5,805 nucleotides of DNA, taken from assembly GCA_023424865.1 (NCBI GenBank), contig JAFADM010000065.1, positions 1 through 5,805 of the forward strand, written 5' to 3'. Numbering within the stretch: the stretch's first letter is position 1; each line of letters opens with the position of its first letter. Below the pieces are notes generated by a model. It was not told where the DNA came from and did not search any database. It worked only from the letters and a program-made list of their open reading frames with translations. This DNA is from Bacillota bacterium. Lineage in GTDB: Bacteria > Bacillota_A > Clostridia > DSM-8532. Both the position numbers and the translations under genes were made by a program. Positions 1 to 5,805 of this stretch are shown piece after piece.

Positions 1-104
1 CCTTCAGCTTGAGAATAGATGGGAAAACCCGCCGGAATGGCAGCCAGCAGAAACGCCAGCAACATAAATCCACATAACACCTTTTTAAGCATCTTTTTTT
101 TCAT
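1..104 (-). CDS. secreted or membrane-anchored protein, N-terminal fragment (runs off left edge)
   Basis: Only the first 34 codons and two bases of the next are present, reading down to base 1. The sequence shows a textbook export signal: a basic start (MKKKMLKKV), a hydrophobic core from about residue 9 to 25 (rich in Leu, Ala and Phe), then a polar stretch with a possible signal-peptidase I site after SQA near residue 33. There is no clear lipobox; the Cys at residue 11 sits too early in the core. The ATG at 104-102 has a good ribosome binding site (GGAGAGG, 114-120, 9 nt spacer) and lies inside the 3' end of the upstream ATPase gene, overlapping it by 20 nt. This points to one transcript and coupled translation. 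The mature protein is not visible, so function is unknown. Next to a LolD/MacB-type ATPase, an adaptor, a LolA-like carrier or a permease-associated exported protein are all possible (inference). The gene is well supported; its function is not. Confidence 0.75.
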   Translation of the reverse strand, partial: MKKKMLKKVLCGFMLLAFLLAAIPAGFPIYSQAE

Positions 105-807
105 TTTTCAAAACCTCTCCGTTTCTATTCTCAATTTTCTCTATCTTTCCATCGCGTATTCTAATAATCCGCGAGGTATAGTCGGCAATTTCCATGTCAT
201 GGGTAACAATGACCAGGGTTTGCTTCCATGTACGCGCCAAACCGGTCATTAAGTCCATCATTTCAAAAGTGGTGGCAGTGTCCAGGTTACCTGTGGGTTC
301 ATCGGCAAAAACGATTTTCGGGTTATTTGAAAAGGCTCTTGCAATACTCACACGCTGCTGCTGACCACCGCTCATCTGAGACGGTTTGTGCTTCATTCTG
401 TCTTTTAGTCCCACAGCCTCTAAAAGCTCCTTGGCTTTTTTAATCCTCTTGGAACGGGGCATGCCGCAAAAGGTAAGAGGCATCGCCACATTTTCAAGTG
501 CTGTCAAAGTGGGAATAAGGTAATAGCTTTGAAAAATAAAACCGATGTGCCTTTGGCGAAAAAGAGCAAGCTGGTTTTCACCCAGCTTTTCAATATGGGT
601 TTTTCCAATTATGATGGACCCCTTCGAGGGTTTGTCAAGCCCTGCCATCATATGTAAAAGGGTGGATTTTCCCGATCCCGAGGGCCCTTGCAAACAGCAA
701 AATTCGCCCTCTTCTATGTCAAGGTTTACGCCATTGACAGCGGTAATCGTCTCCTGCCCCATCTTATAGACACGGTATACATTTTCCAGGGATACGATTG
801 TGGACAT
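85..807 (-). CDS. ABC transporter ATP-binding protein, LolD/MacB (FtsE-like) family
   Basis: A 240-residue stand-alone nucleotide-binding subunit that would power a membrane permease from the cytoplasmic face. All ABC motifs are present in order: Walker A GPSGSGKST (41-49), Q-loop Gln93, signature MSGGQQQR (145-152; Met in place of the usual Leu), Walker B IVFADEP (165-171) with catalytic Glu170, D-loop NLD (174-176), and switch His203 in VTHD. Length and the GNLD stretch fit the LolD/MacB/YknY/SalX group, which exports lipoproteins, peptides or drugs through FtsX-like permeases; the substrate cannot be told here. The C-terminal tail after about residue 220 is charged and lysine-rich. The start ATG has AAGGAG (816-821) with an 8 nt spacer. 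The gene follows the gcv operon terminator and has its own candidate promoter, so it is probably a separate unit. It overlaps the next gene, whose signal-peptide protein may be a transport partner. No permease is visible in the window. Confidence 0.93.
   Translation of the reverse strand: MSTIVSLENVYRVYKMGQETITAVNGVNLDIEEGEFCCLQGPSGSGKSTLLHMMAGLDKPSKGSIIIGKTHIEKLGENQLALFRQRHIGFIFQSYYLIPTLTALENVAMPLTFCGMPRSKRIKKAKELLEAVGLKDRMKHKPSQMSGGQQQRVSIARAFSNNPKIVFADEPTGNLDTATTFEMMDLMTGLARTWKQTLVIVTHDMEIADYTSRIIRIRDGKIEKIENRNGEVLKNEKKDA
114..120 (-). promoter_or_regulatory. ribosome binding site inside the ATPase gene, for the secreted protein
   Basis: GGAGAGG on the minus strand, 9 nt before the ATG at 104-102. 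It decides that start over the second in-frame ATG at 92-90, which would leave a 21 nt spacer. It lies wholly inside the coding sequence of the ABC ATPase, so ribosomes finishing that gene would pass over it. Confidence 0.7.
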
Positions 808-851
808 GACCTACACTCCTTGCTCCACCAAAGCGGACATGATTCCTTTTT

Positions 852-860
852 ATTATATCA
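852..860 (-). promoter_or_regulatory. candidate extended -10 promoter for the ABC ATPase gene
   Basis: The minus strand reads TGATATAAT (860 to 852): a perfect TATAAT with the TG of an extended -10 one base upstream. The -35 region is poor (GGATTG at 17 bp spacing). The predicted transcription start is near 845, giving a leader of about 38 nt before the ATPase ATG. A short dyad GCCG-N6-CGGC (862-875) lies just upstream between -10 and -35 and could be an operator or chance. Its position between the gcv terminator and the ATPase gene supports an independent transcript. Confidence 0.55.
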
Positions 861-929
861 AGCCGATCCTCCGGCAATCCTTAATTGTTTATTAAAATTA
901 GCCAAAATAATTAAGAAAATTACCCATGG

Positions 930-961
930 AAAAAGCTGCATCTTAACATTAGACGCAGCTT
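930..961 (-). terminator. intrinsic terminator closing the gcv operon
   Basis: On the minus strand an 11-bp stem (AAGCTGCGTCT at 961-951 pairing with AGATGCAGCTT at 943-933, including one G-U pair) encloses a 7-nt loop and runs into five T residues at 934-930. It begins 32 nt after the gcvPB stop codon and lies before the promoter of the next gene, so it separates the two transcription units. Confidence 0.85.
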
Positions 962-993
962 ACTTCAAGGGGTTCACAGTTTTTCAAATTTTC

Positions 994-2472
994 TTATGGT
1001 TTTTTTTCAGTACATATTTCCCATTTCAAAATCGGAGTACGGGCTGCCTTTACCTCGTCAAGCCTGCCGACATAGGTATTGACCGGTGCCTTTTTCATTT
1101 CATCGCCATGGGTTTGGGCTTTTACCGCCAGCTCGCGCATGGTGTCGATGAAGGCATCCAAAGTTTCCATACTCTCGGTTTCCGTAGGCTCGATCATCAT
1201 GGCTTCCTTAACGATAAGAGGAAAGTAAATCGTTGGCGGATGGTAGCCATAATCCAAGAGATTTTTTGCAAGATCAAGAGCTGTTACTCCCAGTTCAGCC
1301 TGCTTAACTGCGGAAAGCACAAATTCGTGCATGCAAAGACCGTTATGAGGAATAGAATAAAGATCCTCCAGCTTTTTTCTTACATAATTGGCATTGAGCA
1401 CCGCCGTTTCTGAGGCTTTTTTAAGGCCTTGGGCGCCCATGGTTCGTATATAGGCATAGGCCCTGACGACAATGCCAAAATTACCGTAAAAGGATTTGAT
1501 CTTGCCTATGGAAAGAGGCCTGTTCTCATCCAGATAGAATTCATCCTCATCGGGAACCCTTTCAATCACCGGTACGGGCAGGAAGGGGACCAATGCCTCA
1601 GAAACTCCTACCGGACCTGCTCCCGGCCCGCCTCCGCCGTGGGGCGTGGAGAAGGTTTTATGAAGGTTCACATGAGCAATGTCAAAGCCCATGTCCCCGG
1701 GCCGCGCAATGCCCATAATGGCATTCATATTGGCTCCGTCGTAATACAGAAGGCCACCGGCATCATGAACCATTTTGGAGATTGTAAGAATGTTCTCCTC
1801 AAACAGTCCCAGAGTGTTGGGGTTAGTAAGCATAAGCCCGGCCACCGTATTATCAAGAAGAGCCTCCAGTGCGGTTAAGCTGACACAGCCTTTTTCATCG
1901 GAGGGCACTTCCACGGTTTCAAAGCCGGCCAATGCGGCAGAGGCGGGATTGGTTCCGTGAGCCGAGTCAGGAATCAGTATACGGGTCCTTTTTACATCTC
2001 CCCGGTTTATATGATAAGCCTTCATGATCATAAGGCCGGTGAGCTCTCCCTGGGCACCTGCGGCAGGCTGAAGGGTTACCCGGGACATTCCCAGAATCTC
2101 CGCCAGATAGGATTCGGTACGGTGCATAAGCTCAAGGCAGCCCTGAGCGCTTAAGCCCGGCTGAAGCGGATGCACTCCTGCAAAGCCTTCTATGGAGGCC
2201 ACATCCTCGTTGATCTTTGGATTGTATTTCATGGTACAGGATCCCAGGGGGTAAAAGCCCGAGTCCACACCATAGTTGCGTTTGGATAAAAGAGTATAGT
2301 GCCGTATGACATCCGTCTCGGACAATTCGGGAAGCACAGCGGCCTGCTTCCTTAACAAAGAAGGATCAAAAAGAGTTTCCAGATTTGGCTGAGGCACACC
2401 GCTTTCGGAAAGGGAATAACCTGTCCTTCCTTCCATGGAACGCTCAATAATAAGCTTTTCATCACGTTTCAT
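994..2472 (-). CDS. gcvPB: glycine dehydrogenase (aminomethyl-transferring) subunit 2, P-protein
   Basis: The PLP-binding half of the heteromeric P-protein. With GcvPA it decarboxylates glycine and passes the aminomethyl group to the lipoyl arm of GcvH in the cytoplasm. The 492-residue length matches the family (about 480-500). The PLP site is clear: [18 protein letters not shown] (267-284) carries the Schiff-base Lys272, and YYDGAN (243-248) supplies Asp245, expected to contact the pyridine nitrogen. Other family hallmarks are [12 protein letters not shown] (74-85), the HPLQP stretch near 101-105, QPAAGAQGE (135-143) and [12 protein letters not shown] (168-179). The start ATG (2472-2470) overlaps the gcvPA stop by 11 nt and has AGGAGG (2481-2486) with an 8 nt spacer, so translation is likely coupled and the two subunits made in equal amounts. 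It is the last gene of the operon, followed by a terminator. I see no frameshift or missing catalytic residue. Confidence 0.97.
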   Translation of the reverse strand: MKRDEKLIIERSMEGRTGYSLSESGVPQPNLETLFDPSLLRKQAAVLPELSETDVIRHYTLLSKRNYGVDSGFYPLGSCTMKYNPKINEDVASIEGFAGVHPLQPGLSAQGCLELMHRTESYLAEILGMSRVTLQPAAGAQGELTGLMIMKAYHINRGDVKRTRILIPDSAHGTNPASAALAGFETVEVPSDEKGCVSLTALEALLDNTVAGLMLTNPNTLGLFEENILTISKMVHDAGGLLYYDGANMNAIMGIARPGDMGFDIAHVNLHKTFSTPHGGGGPGAGPVGVSEALVPFLPVPVIERVPDEDEFYLDENRPLSIGKIKSFYGNFGIVVRAYAYIRTMGAQGLKKASETAVLNANYVRKKLEDLYSIPHNGLCMHEFVLSAVKQAELGVTALDLAKNLLDYGYHPPTIYFPLIVKEAMMIEPTETESMETLDAFIDTMRELAVKAQTHGDEMKKAPVNTYVGRLDEVKAARTPILKWEICTEKKP

Positions 2473-3877
2473 CGGATAGGCCTCCTCTCATGATGCTAAC
2501 CGTCTTGTCCACAAAAAAGTCTATTTCCTCTTTTGTTCTTTTCTCGGTAACAGCCACAAGCCAGCAGCCCTCAAGCTCCGGATAGTCCGCTGTCAAATCG
2601 AAGCCGCCGATAATACTGTTGTTCAACAGCTCTTCATTCAGTCTGTCAGGAGAAAGCGACGGCTTTATAACAAATTCTCTGAAGCTGTGGGAAGAAAAAA
2701 CTTTTTTAGCCTGTCCCGACATAACCAGGCACTCACAGGCATAATTCACCTTGTGGACACACTGCTGTCCCACCTCCACAAGCCCCTGTTTGCCCATAAG
2801 AGACAAATAAACGGCCGCTGCCAGGGCACAAAGGGCCTCGTTTGAGCAGACATTGGAGGTGGCCTTATCCCTGCGGATATGCTGTTCCCTGGCCTGAAGC
2901 GTTAAAACAAAGCCTCTTCTGCCCTGGTTATCCACTGTTTCACCCACCACACGGCCGGGCATTTTACGGATATAAGGCTTTTTTACAGCAAAATAGCCCA
3001 GCAGAGGCCCGCCAAAATTCATGGGATTTCCAAGGGGCTGAGCCTCTCCAACCACAATGTCCGCACCCTGATGGCCCGGAGCCTCGAAAAGCCCCAGAGA
3101 GATGGGATCCGCCGACACGATCAGGAGCGCTCCTACCGCCTTACATAGTTCGGACACCCGTGCAATATCCTCAATTAACCCGAAGAAATTAGGGGATTGA
3201 AGGATGACGGCTGCCGTATTGGAGGAAAGAACACTCTTCAAGACATCCAGATCGAGCTTTCCGCCGGGATGTGAGGAATCTTGCCTTCCAGTGCTATCAG
3301 CTTCATCAGGAATATGGAACCCCACTTCTTTTAAATTCACATCCGAGTAATTGAAGCAGGAGGTCAGAACCCTTTTATATTGCGGGTTTACACTTCTGGC
3401 AACCAGAATTTCCTTTTTGCCCGTATGCCTTGCCGCAAGAAGAGCAGCTTCATAAAGAGCGGTAGCACCGTCATAAAGGGAGGCGTTGGCAGCGTCCATT
3501 CCGGTAAGCTCACATATCATGGATTGATACTCAAAAATGGACTGAAGCATTCCCTGGCTTATTTCAGGCTGATAAGGTGTATAAGCGGTATAAAATTCTT
3601 CCCTTTGAAGTACATGCTTTACCGCAGAGGGAATAAAGTGATCGTATATTCCCGCACCTAAAAAGCAGAGGCTCCAGGAGGTATCAAAATTTCGGGAGGC
3701 AAGGGATGCCGCGTCCTTTTTAAGCTCCGTCTCTGAAAGTGCCTTTGGAAGATCAAGGACCTTTTTCAGACGCAGTTCCTCAGGAACCGGTGAAAACAGC
3801 TCTTCTTTGGAGACCACGCCCACGGTTTTAAGCATGCTTTCCTCCTGGGAAGGCGTAAGTGGGATGTAATGAGGCAT
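2462..3877 (-). CDS. gcvPA: glycine dehydrogenase (aminomethyl-transferring) subunit 1, P-protein
   Basis: The subunit of the split P-protein that lacks the PLP lysine; it pairs with GcvPB to form the active decarboxylase. With the ATG start it is 471 residues. Family signatures run in order: N-terminal [13 protein letters not shown] (4-16), the block from [15 protein letters not shown] (97-111) to [14 protein letters not shown] (131-144), [11 protein letters not shown] (227-237), [13 protein letters not shown] (284-296), and the C-terminal [17 protein letters not shown] (328-344). It is some 20 residues longer than typical members (about 450 from memory), much of this explained by a polar linker at about 191-206. 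Start choice: an in-frame GTG at 3886 would overlap the gcvH stop but leaves almost no spacer from the ribosome binding site. The ATG at 3877-3875 is well placed and gives the usual MxxYIP start. It lies 5 nt after gcvH and overlaps gcvPB by 11 nt. Confidence 0.96.
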   Translation of the reverse strand: MPHYIPLTPSQEESMLKTVGVVSKEELFSPVPEELRLKKVLDLPKALSETELKKDAASLASRNFDTSWSLCFLGAGIYDHFIPSAVKHVLQREEFYTAYTPYQPEISQGMLQSIFEYQSMICELTGMDAANASLYDGATALYEAALLAARHTGKKEILVARSVNPQYKRVLTSCFNYSDVNLKEVGFHIPDEADSTGRQDSSHPGGKLDLDVLKSVLSSNTAAVILQSPNFFGLIEDIARVSELCKAVGALLIVSADPISLGLFEAPGHQGADIVVGEAQPLGNPMNFGGPLLGYFAVKKPYIRKMPGRVVGETVDNQGRRGFVLTLQAREQHIRRDKATSNVCSNEALCALAAAVYLSLMGKQGLVEVGQQCVHKVNYACECLVMSGQAKKVFSSHSFREFVIKPSLSPDRLNEELLNNSIIGGFDLTADYPELEGCWLVAVTEKRTKEEIDFFVDKTVSIMRGGLSDET

Positions 3878-3882
3878 AATAA

Positions 3883-4263
3883 TCACTCTCCCTTTGTAAA
3901 GGCTTCGTACTCTTCGGGGCTTAAAAGAGCCTTAAGCTCTTCGGGATTGGTTATTTCAAGTACAGCGATTGAATTATCGTAGGGGCCTTCATTAATAAGC
4001 TCAGGCTGATCCTGGAGCGCCTCATTGGCTTCCACCACTGTACCGGATAAAGGTGTAAAAATATCCGACGCTGCTTTTACCGACTCAACCACACCCAAAA
4101 CCTGATCCTTTGTTAACTTTTTCCCAATCTCAGGTGATTCGACATAGACGATACTGCCAAGGGAATGCTGTGCGTAATCGGTAATGCCGATATAAGCCAG
4201 CGAGCCTTCCACCTTCACCCATTCGTGGTCCTTTGAATAAAATAATCCCTGTCTTGTTTCCAT
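3883..4263 (-). CDS. gcvH: glycine cleavage system H protein (lipoyl carrier)
   Basis: The small mobile carrier that shuttles the aminomethyl group from GcvPA/PB to GcvT, then is reoxidised by dihydrolipoamide dehydrogenase. At 126 residues it has the normal length. The N-terminal YSKDHEWVKVEG (9-20), IGITDYAQHSLGSIVYVE (25-42) and the lipoylation hairpin VVESVKAASDIFTP (58-71) are all present, with Lys63 as the predicted lipoyl site. The C-terminal part is unusual: where the family has PY..GW before an IKI-type strand, this protein reads PYDNSIAVLEI (94-104), so the nearly invariant Gly-Trp is replaced by Ser-Ile. The reading frame stays intact and the following NPEEL...LLSPEEYEAF helix is normal, so this looks like divergence rather than error. 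The ATG at 4263 has AAAGGA about 10 nt upstream. The gene sits 101 nt after gcvT and 5 nt before gcvPA. Lys63 and the operon position make the assignment secure. Confidence 0.96.
   Translation of the reverse strand: METRQGLFYSKDHEWVKVEGSLAYIGITDYAQHSLGSIVYVESPEIGKKLTKDQVLGVVESVKAASDIFTPLSGTVVEANEALQDQPELINEGPYDNSIAVLEITNPEELKALLSPEEYEAFTKGE
3888..3895 (-). promoter_or_regulatory. ribosome binding site that decides the gcvPA start
   Basis: AAAGGGAG on the minus strand, within the last codons of gcvH. It stands 10 nt from the ATG at 3877 but only 1 nt from the alternative GTG at 3886, which favours the ATG. Its place inside gcvH suggests coupled translation of the two genes. Confidence 0.7.
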
Positions 4264-4364
4264 AAACCCTTCATCCTTTCAATGTGGCAATTCTTTTATG
4301 TTATTACCTTTTTTCGCGCTCATTTATGCGCTTTTAAAAGCATTCTTCGCTAAGCTTCCCATTC
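4264..4364 (-). other. gcvT-gcvH spacer, 101 nt, no clear signal
   Basis: This is the only sizeable gap between operon genes. It holds a 12-nt perfect palindrome GCTTTTAAAAGC (4330-4341) and a weak GCGC-N8-GCGC hairpin (4317-4320 with 4328-4331). On the minus strand the latter is followed by an A-rich rather than T-rich run, so it is not an intrinsic terminator for this operon. I see no convincing -10/-35 pair. A processing site or mRNA-stability element is possible but unsupported. Confidence 0.35.
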
Positions 4365-5492
4365 TTACTTTTTATATTTTTTACTATAGAAAGGTACGGC
4401 GGTGATTTTTGCAGGTACATCCTTTTCCCGGATGCGAACATTTATTTCCTCTCCTTCATTCAAAAGTCCCCCAGAGGGATTATTAAGAAGCGCCAGGCCA
4501 ACATTTTTATTAAGCTTGGGACAGAAGCTTCCGCTTGTGATATATCCCAGCTTCGTGCCGTTTTTAAACACTTCGTAGCCATTTCTGGGTATACCTCTTC
4601 CCACAAGCTCAATGCCATATATCTGCTTTTTGATTCCGCCCTGCTTTTGTGCATCAAGAGCCTCTTTACCGATAAAAGCATTTTTACCCAGCTTGACAAA
4701 GCGATCTAAACCCGCCTCCAGAGGCGTTATGGTATCGGAGAGCTCATGCCCGTAAAGTGGCAGGCAGGCCTCCAGGCGAAGGGTATCTCTTGCACCCAGT
4801 CCTACAGGGACAATTCCCAAATCGCTTCCTTTTTCCAGGATTCCGTTCCAGAGTCTTTCAGGTGCCTCCGAATTTTGTTCTGCAAATAAATAAATCTCAA
4901 ACCCGTCTTCGCCGGTATAGCCTGTTCGAGACAGAAGAACAGGAAGATCAAGAACATGGGTTTCAATGAAACGAAAGAAAGCCGGTAGTTCTATTCCCTC
5001 GGGTACAAGCCTTTTTAGCAGTGTTTCAGCGTTTGGCCCCTGTACGGCAAGCTGAACATAAAAAGGAGAAAGATTCTTAATCTTCACATCCTCCAGAGCC
5101 ATTTCAGCGGCCTTTTGCAAAAACCACTCATAATCCTTTTCAATGTTTCCCGCATTTACCACAAGAAAAAGATCCGTATCCGATTTTTTATAAACCAGAA
5201 TGTCGTCAACTACGGTTCCGTCTTCTTTGCAGACAGGGGTATAGACAGCTTTGCCGGGGGCAGTCGAAACCACCTCATTTGTAACCAGGCGGGATACGAA
5301 CTCCAGTGCAGCCTTTCCGGTAACTTGGATTTCGCCCATGTGGGACACATCAAATAAACCTGCCGTTTCCCGCACAGCCAAATGTTCCTTAATAATATCG
5401 GTGTAGCTTACCGGCAGCTCCCAACCGCCAAAGGATGTGAAACGGGCACCAAGGGCCTTTTGTCTTTCATAAAGAGGGGTATGCTTATCCAT
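4365..5492 (-). CDS. gcvT: glycine cleavage system T protein, aminomethyltransferase
   Basis: Catalyses the tetrahydrofolate-dependent release of ammonia from aminomethyl-lipoyl-GcvH, giving 5,10-methylene-THF for one-carbon metabolism. The 375-residue length is normal. Landmarks are TPLYERQKALGARFTSFGGW (5-24), GLFDVSHMGEIQVTG (45-59), the GTVVDDILVY turn (92-101) with the acidic pair Asp96-Asp97 at the catalytic-aspartate site, SRTGYTGEDGFEIY (188-201), ARDTLRLEACLPLYGHEL (234-251), and the C-terminal barrel opening GRGIPRNGY (297-305). These separate it from sarcosine-dehydrogenase-like or YgfZ relatives, as does its place beside gcvH and gcvP. The ATG has AGGAG (5501-5505) with an 8 nt spacer. 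It is the first gene of the operon, downstream of the glycine riboswitch and terminator, so it should be switched on by glycine. Confidence 0.97.
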   Translation of the reverse strand: MDKHTPLYERQKALGARFTSFGGWELPVSYTDIIKEHLAVRETAGLFDVSHMGEIQVTGKAALEFVSRLVTNEVVSTAPGKAVYTPVCKEDGTVVDDILVYKKSDTDLFLVVNAGNIEKDYEWFLQKAAEMALEDVKIKNLSPFYVQLAVQGPNAETLLKRLVPEGIELPAFFRFIETHVLDLPVLLSRTGYTGEDGFEIYLFAEQNSEAPERLWNGILEKGSDLGIVPVGLGARDTLRLEACLPLYGHELSDTITPLEAGLDRFVKLGKNAFIGKEALDAQKQGGIKKQIYGIELVGRGIPRNGYEVFKNGTKLGYITSGSFCPKLNKNVGLALLNNPSGGLLNEGEEINVRIREKDVPAKITAVPFYSKKYKK

Positions 5493-5606
5493 TTCTATGA
5501 CTCCTTTTCTAAGATAGAATCGTGATGTCTTTCTTGGAAAATGTGTCCCCTCCGCTTTTTATTCAAAGGCTTTAAGCGGAATTACGAGGGACTTTCGCCT
5601 TTAGAC
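5493..5606 (-). other. gcvT leader between riboswitch terminator and start codon, structured
   Basis: A 114-nt untranslated stretch transcribed only when the terminator is bypassed. It can form a stem CCGCTT/AAGCGG (5579-5574 with 5557-5552), extendable by GTCCC/GGGAC (5592-5588 with 5549-5545). Separately, AAAGGC (5602-5597) can pair with GCCTTT (5570-5565), which lies in the loop of the first stem. The order is that of an H-type pseudoknot or of two competing folds. No T-run follows, so it is not a second terminator. The gcvT ribosome binding site (5501-5508) lies outside these pairings. Pairing is seen in the sequence; any role is inference. Confidence 0.4.
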
Positions 5607-5652
5607 AAAAACAAAAACAGGGTGGTCAACCACAAGTGGCTGATCACCCTGT
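5607..5652 (-). terminator. intrinsic terminator, expression platform of the glycine riboswitch
   Basis: On the minus strand the arms at 5652-5636 and 5633-5617 pair almost fully: 17 positions with one A-C mismatch and one G-U pair, and a small loop around CTTG. The run TTTTTGTTTTT (5617-5607) follows directly. The 5' arm opens with ACAGGG, part of which can instead pair with CTCTG (5721-5717) at the base of aptamer 2. This gives the two exclusive states of a transcriptional ON switch: without glycine the hairpin stops transcription before gcvT. Confidence 0.92.
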
Positions 5653-5805
5653 CTAAAACCTGAGAGATTCTATCCCCAACTACGGGGAAATTGCTCCTTC
5701 GGTGCCATAGGCTCTTCAGAGATATGTCCGGATACGGTCTTTTTGCCTGAAAGGTTCATTCAAGTGCGTGCCACCCCTTGAATTTGCTTCTTCGGCTCCT
5801 GCAAA
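5653..5805 (-). promoter_or_regulatory. tandem glycine riboswitch (gcvT element), 5' end beyond the window
   Basis: Two glycine aptamers in series on the minus strand. Aptamer 1 (5805 to about 5746) has the core GCCGAAGAAGCAA (5796-5784), a 7-bp P3b stem ATTCAAG/CTTGAAT (5783-5777 with 5764-5758) and the P1 3' strand CTTTCAGG (5753-5746); its 5' P1 strand is off the right edge. A linker (about 5745-5722) leads to aptamer 2: CTCTGAAGAGCC (5721-5710), core CACCGAAGGAGCAA (5704-5691), P3b TCCCC/GGGGA (5688-5684 with 5677-5673) and CTCTCAGG (5666-5659). The CTCTCAGG and CCGAAGGRGCAA blocks are hallmarks of this class. A terminator follows at once and then gcvT, the classic glycine-activated arrangement. 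The promoter must lie outside the window. Confidence 0.93.

Noticed and set aside
811..840. Nine-codon mini-ORF (MSALVEQGV) just upstream of the ATPase gene, a possible leader peptide
   Set aside because: The predicted transcript start (near 845) would leave no room for its ribosome binding site, and it has no regulatory codon run.
688..1413. Long plus-strand open frame spanning the ATPase-gcvPB gap
   Set aside because: It runs antisense to the end of gcvPB and the start of the ATPase gene, crosses the gcv terminator and has no recognisable domain; it is a shadow of real genes.
1429..1878. 149-codon plus-strand frame inside gcvPB
   Set aside because: It is fully antisense to conserved P-protein coding sequence, including the PLP lysine motif, and shows no domain of its own.
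3884..3886. GTG start for gcvPA giving a GTGA overlap with gcvH
   Set aside because: The ribosome binding site would be only about 1 nt away; the ATG at 3877 has a normal spacer and gives the family's usual N-terminus.
4317..4331. GCGC-N8-GCGC hairpin between gcvT and gcvH as a terminator
   Set aside because: The stem is only 4 bp and on the transcribed strand it is followed by A residues rather than a T-run.
1..5805. Mobile element, CRISPR, defence system or other novel module
   Set aside because: No transposase, long terminal inverted repeats, direct-repeat array, integrase or defence domain is visible; nearly all bases belong to a housekeeping operon or to the ABC locus.

Overview
The window carries a glycine cleavage system (gcv) operon read on the minus strand, plus the start of an unrelated ABC-transporter locus downstream of it. 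The likely host is a Gram-positive anaerobe or near relative (Bacillota, probably Clostridia; an inference). The grounds are strong AGGAGG-type ribosome binding sites, base composition around the mid-40s % GC by eye, the two-subunit P-protein (gcvPA + gcvPB) typical of Firmicutes, Thermotogae and archaea, and a tandem glycine riboswitch ending in an intrinsic terminator. Nothing in the sequence fixes the genus.

Layout, in transcription order from high to low coordinates. A tandem glycine riboswitch enters at the right edge (5' end of aptamer 1 missing) and is followed by a strong terminator hairpin (5607-5652). About 114 nt of further leader with pairing potential comes next. The genes are then gcvT (5492-4365), a 101 nt gap, gcvH (4263-3883), gcvPA (3877-2462) and gcvPB (2472-994, overlapping gcvPA by 11 nt). 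An intrinsic terminator at 930-961 closes the operon. After it an extended -10 promoter (852-860) precedes a LolD/MacB-type ABC ATPase (807-85). That gene overlaps the start of a secreted protein (104 to beyond base 1) cut by the left edge.

How the genes work together: GcvPA/GcvPB decarboxylate glycine and load the aminomethyl group on the lipoyl-lysine of GcvH. GcvT transfers the methylene unit to tetrahydrofolate and releases ammonia. The fourth component, dihydrolipoamide dehydrogenase (GcvL), is not in the window. The riboswitch should couple expression to glycine: with glycine bound, the terminator is disfavoured and the operon is read.

I found no mobile element, CRISPR array, tRNA or rRNA, and no convincing wholly new system. 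The points most worth a second look are an atypical C-terminal segment in GcvH, a possible pseudoknot in the leader after the terminator, a linker insert in GcvPA, and the nested start of the secreted protein.
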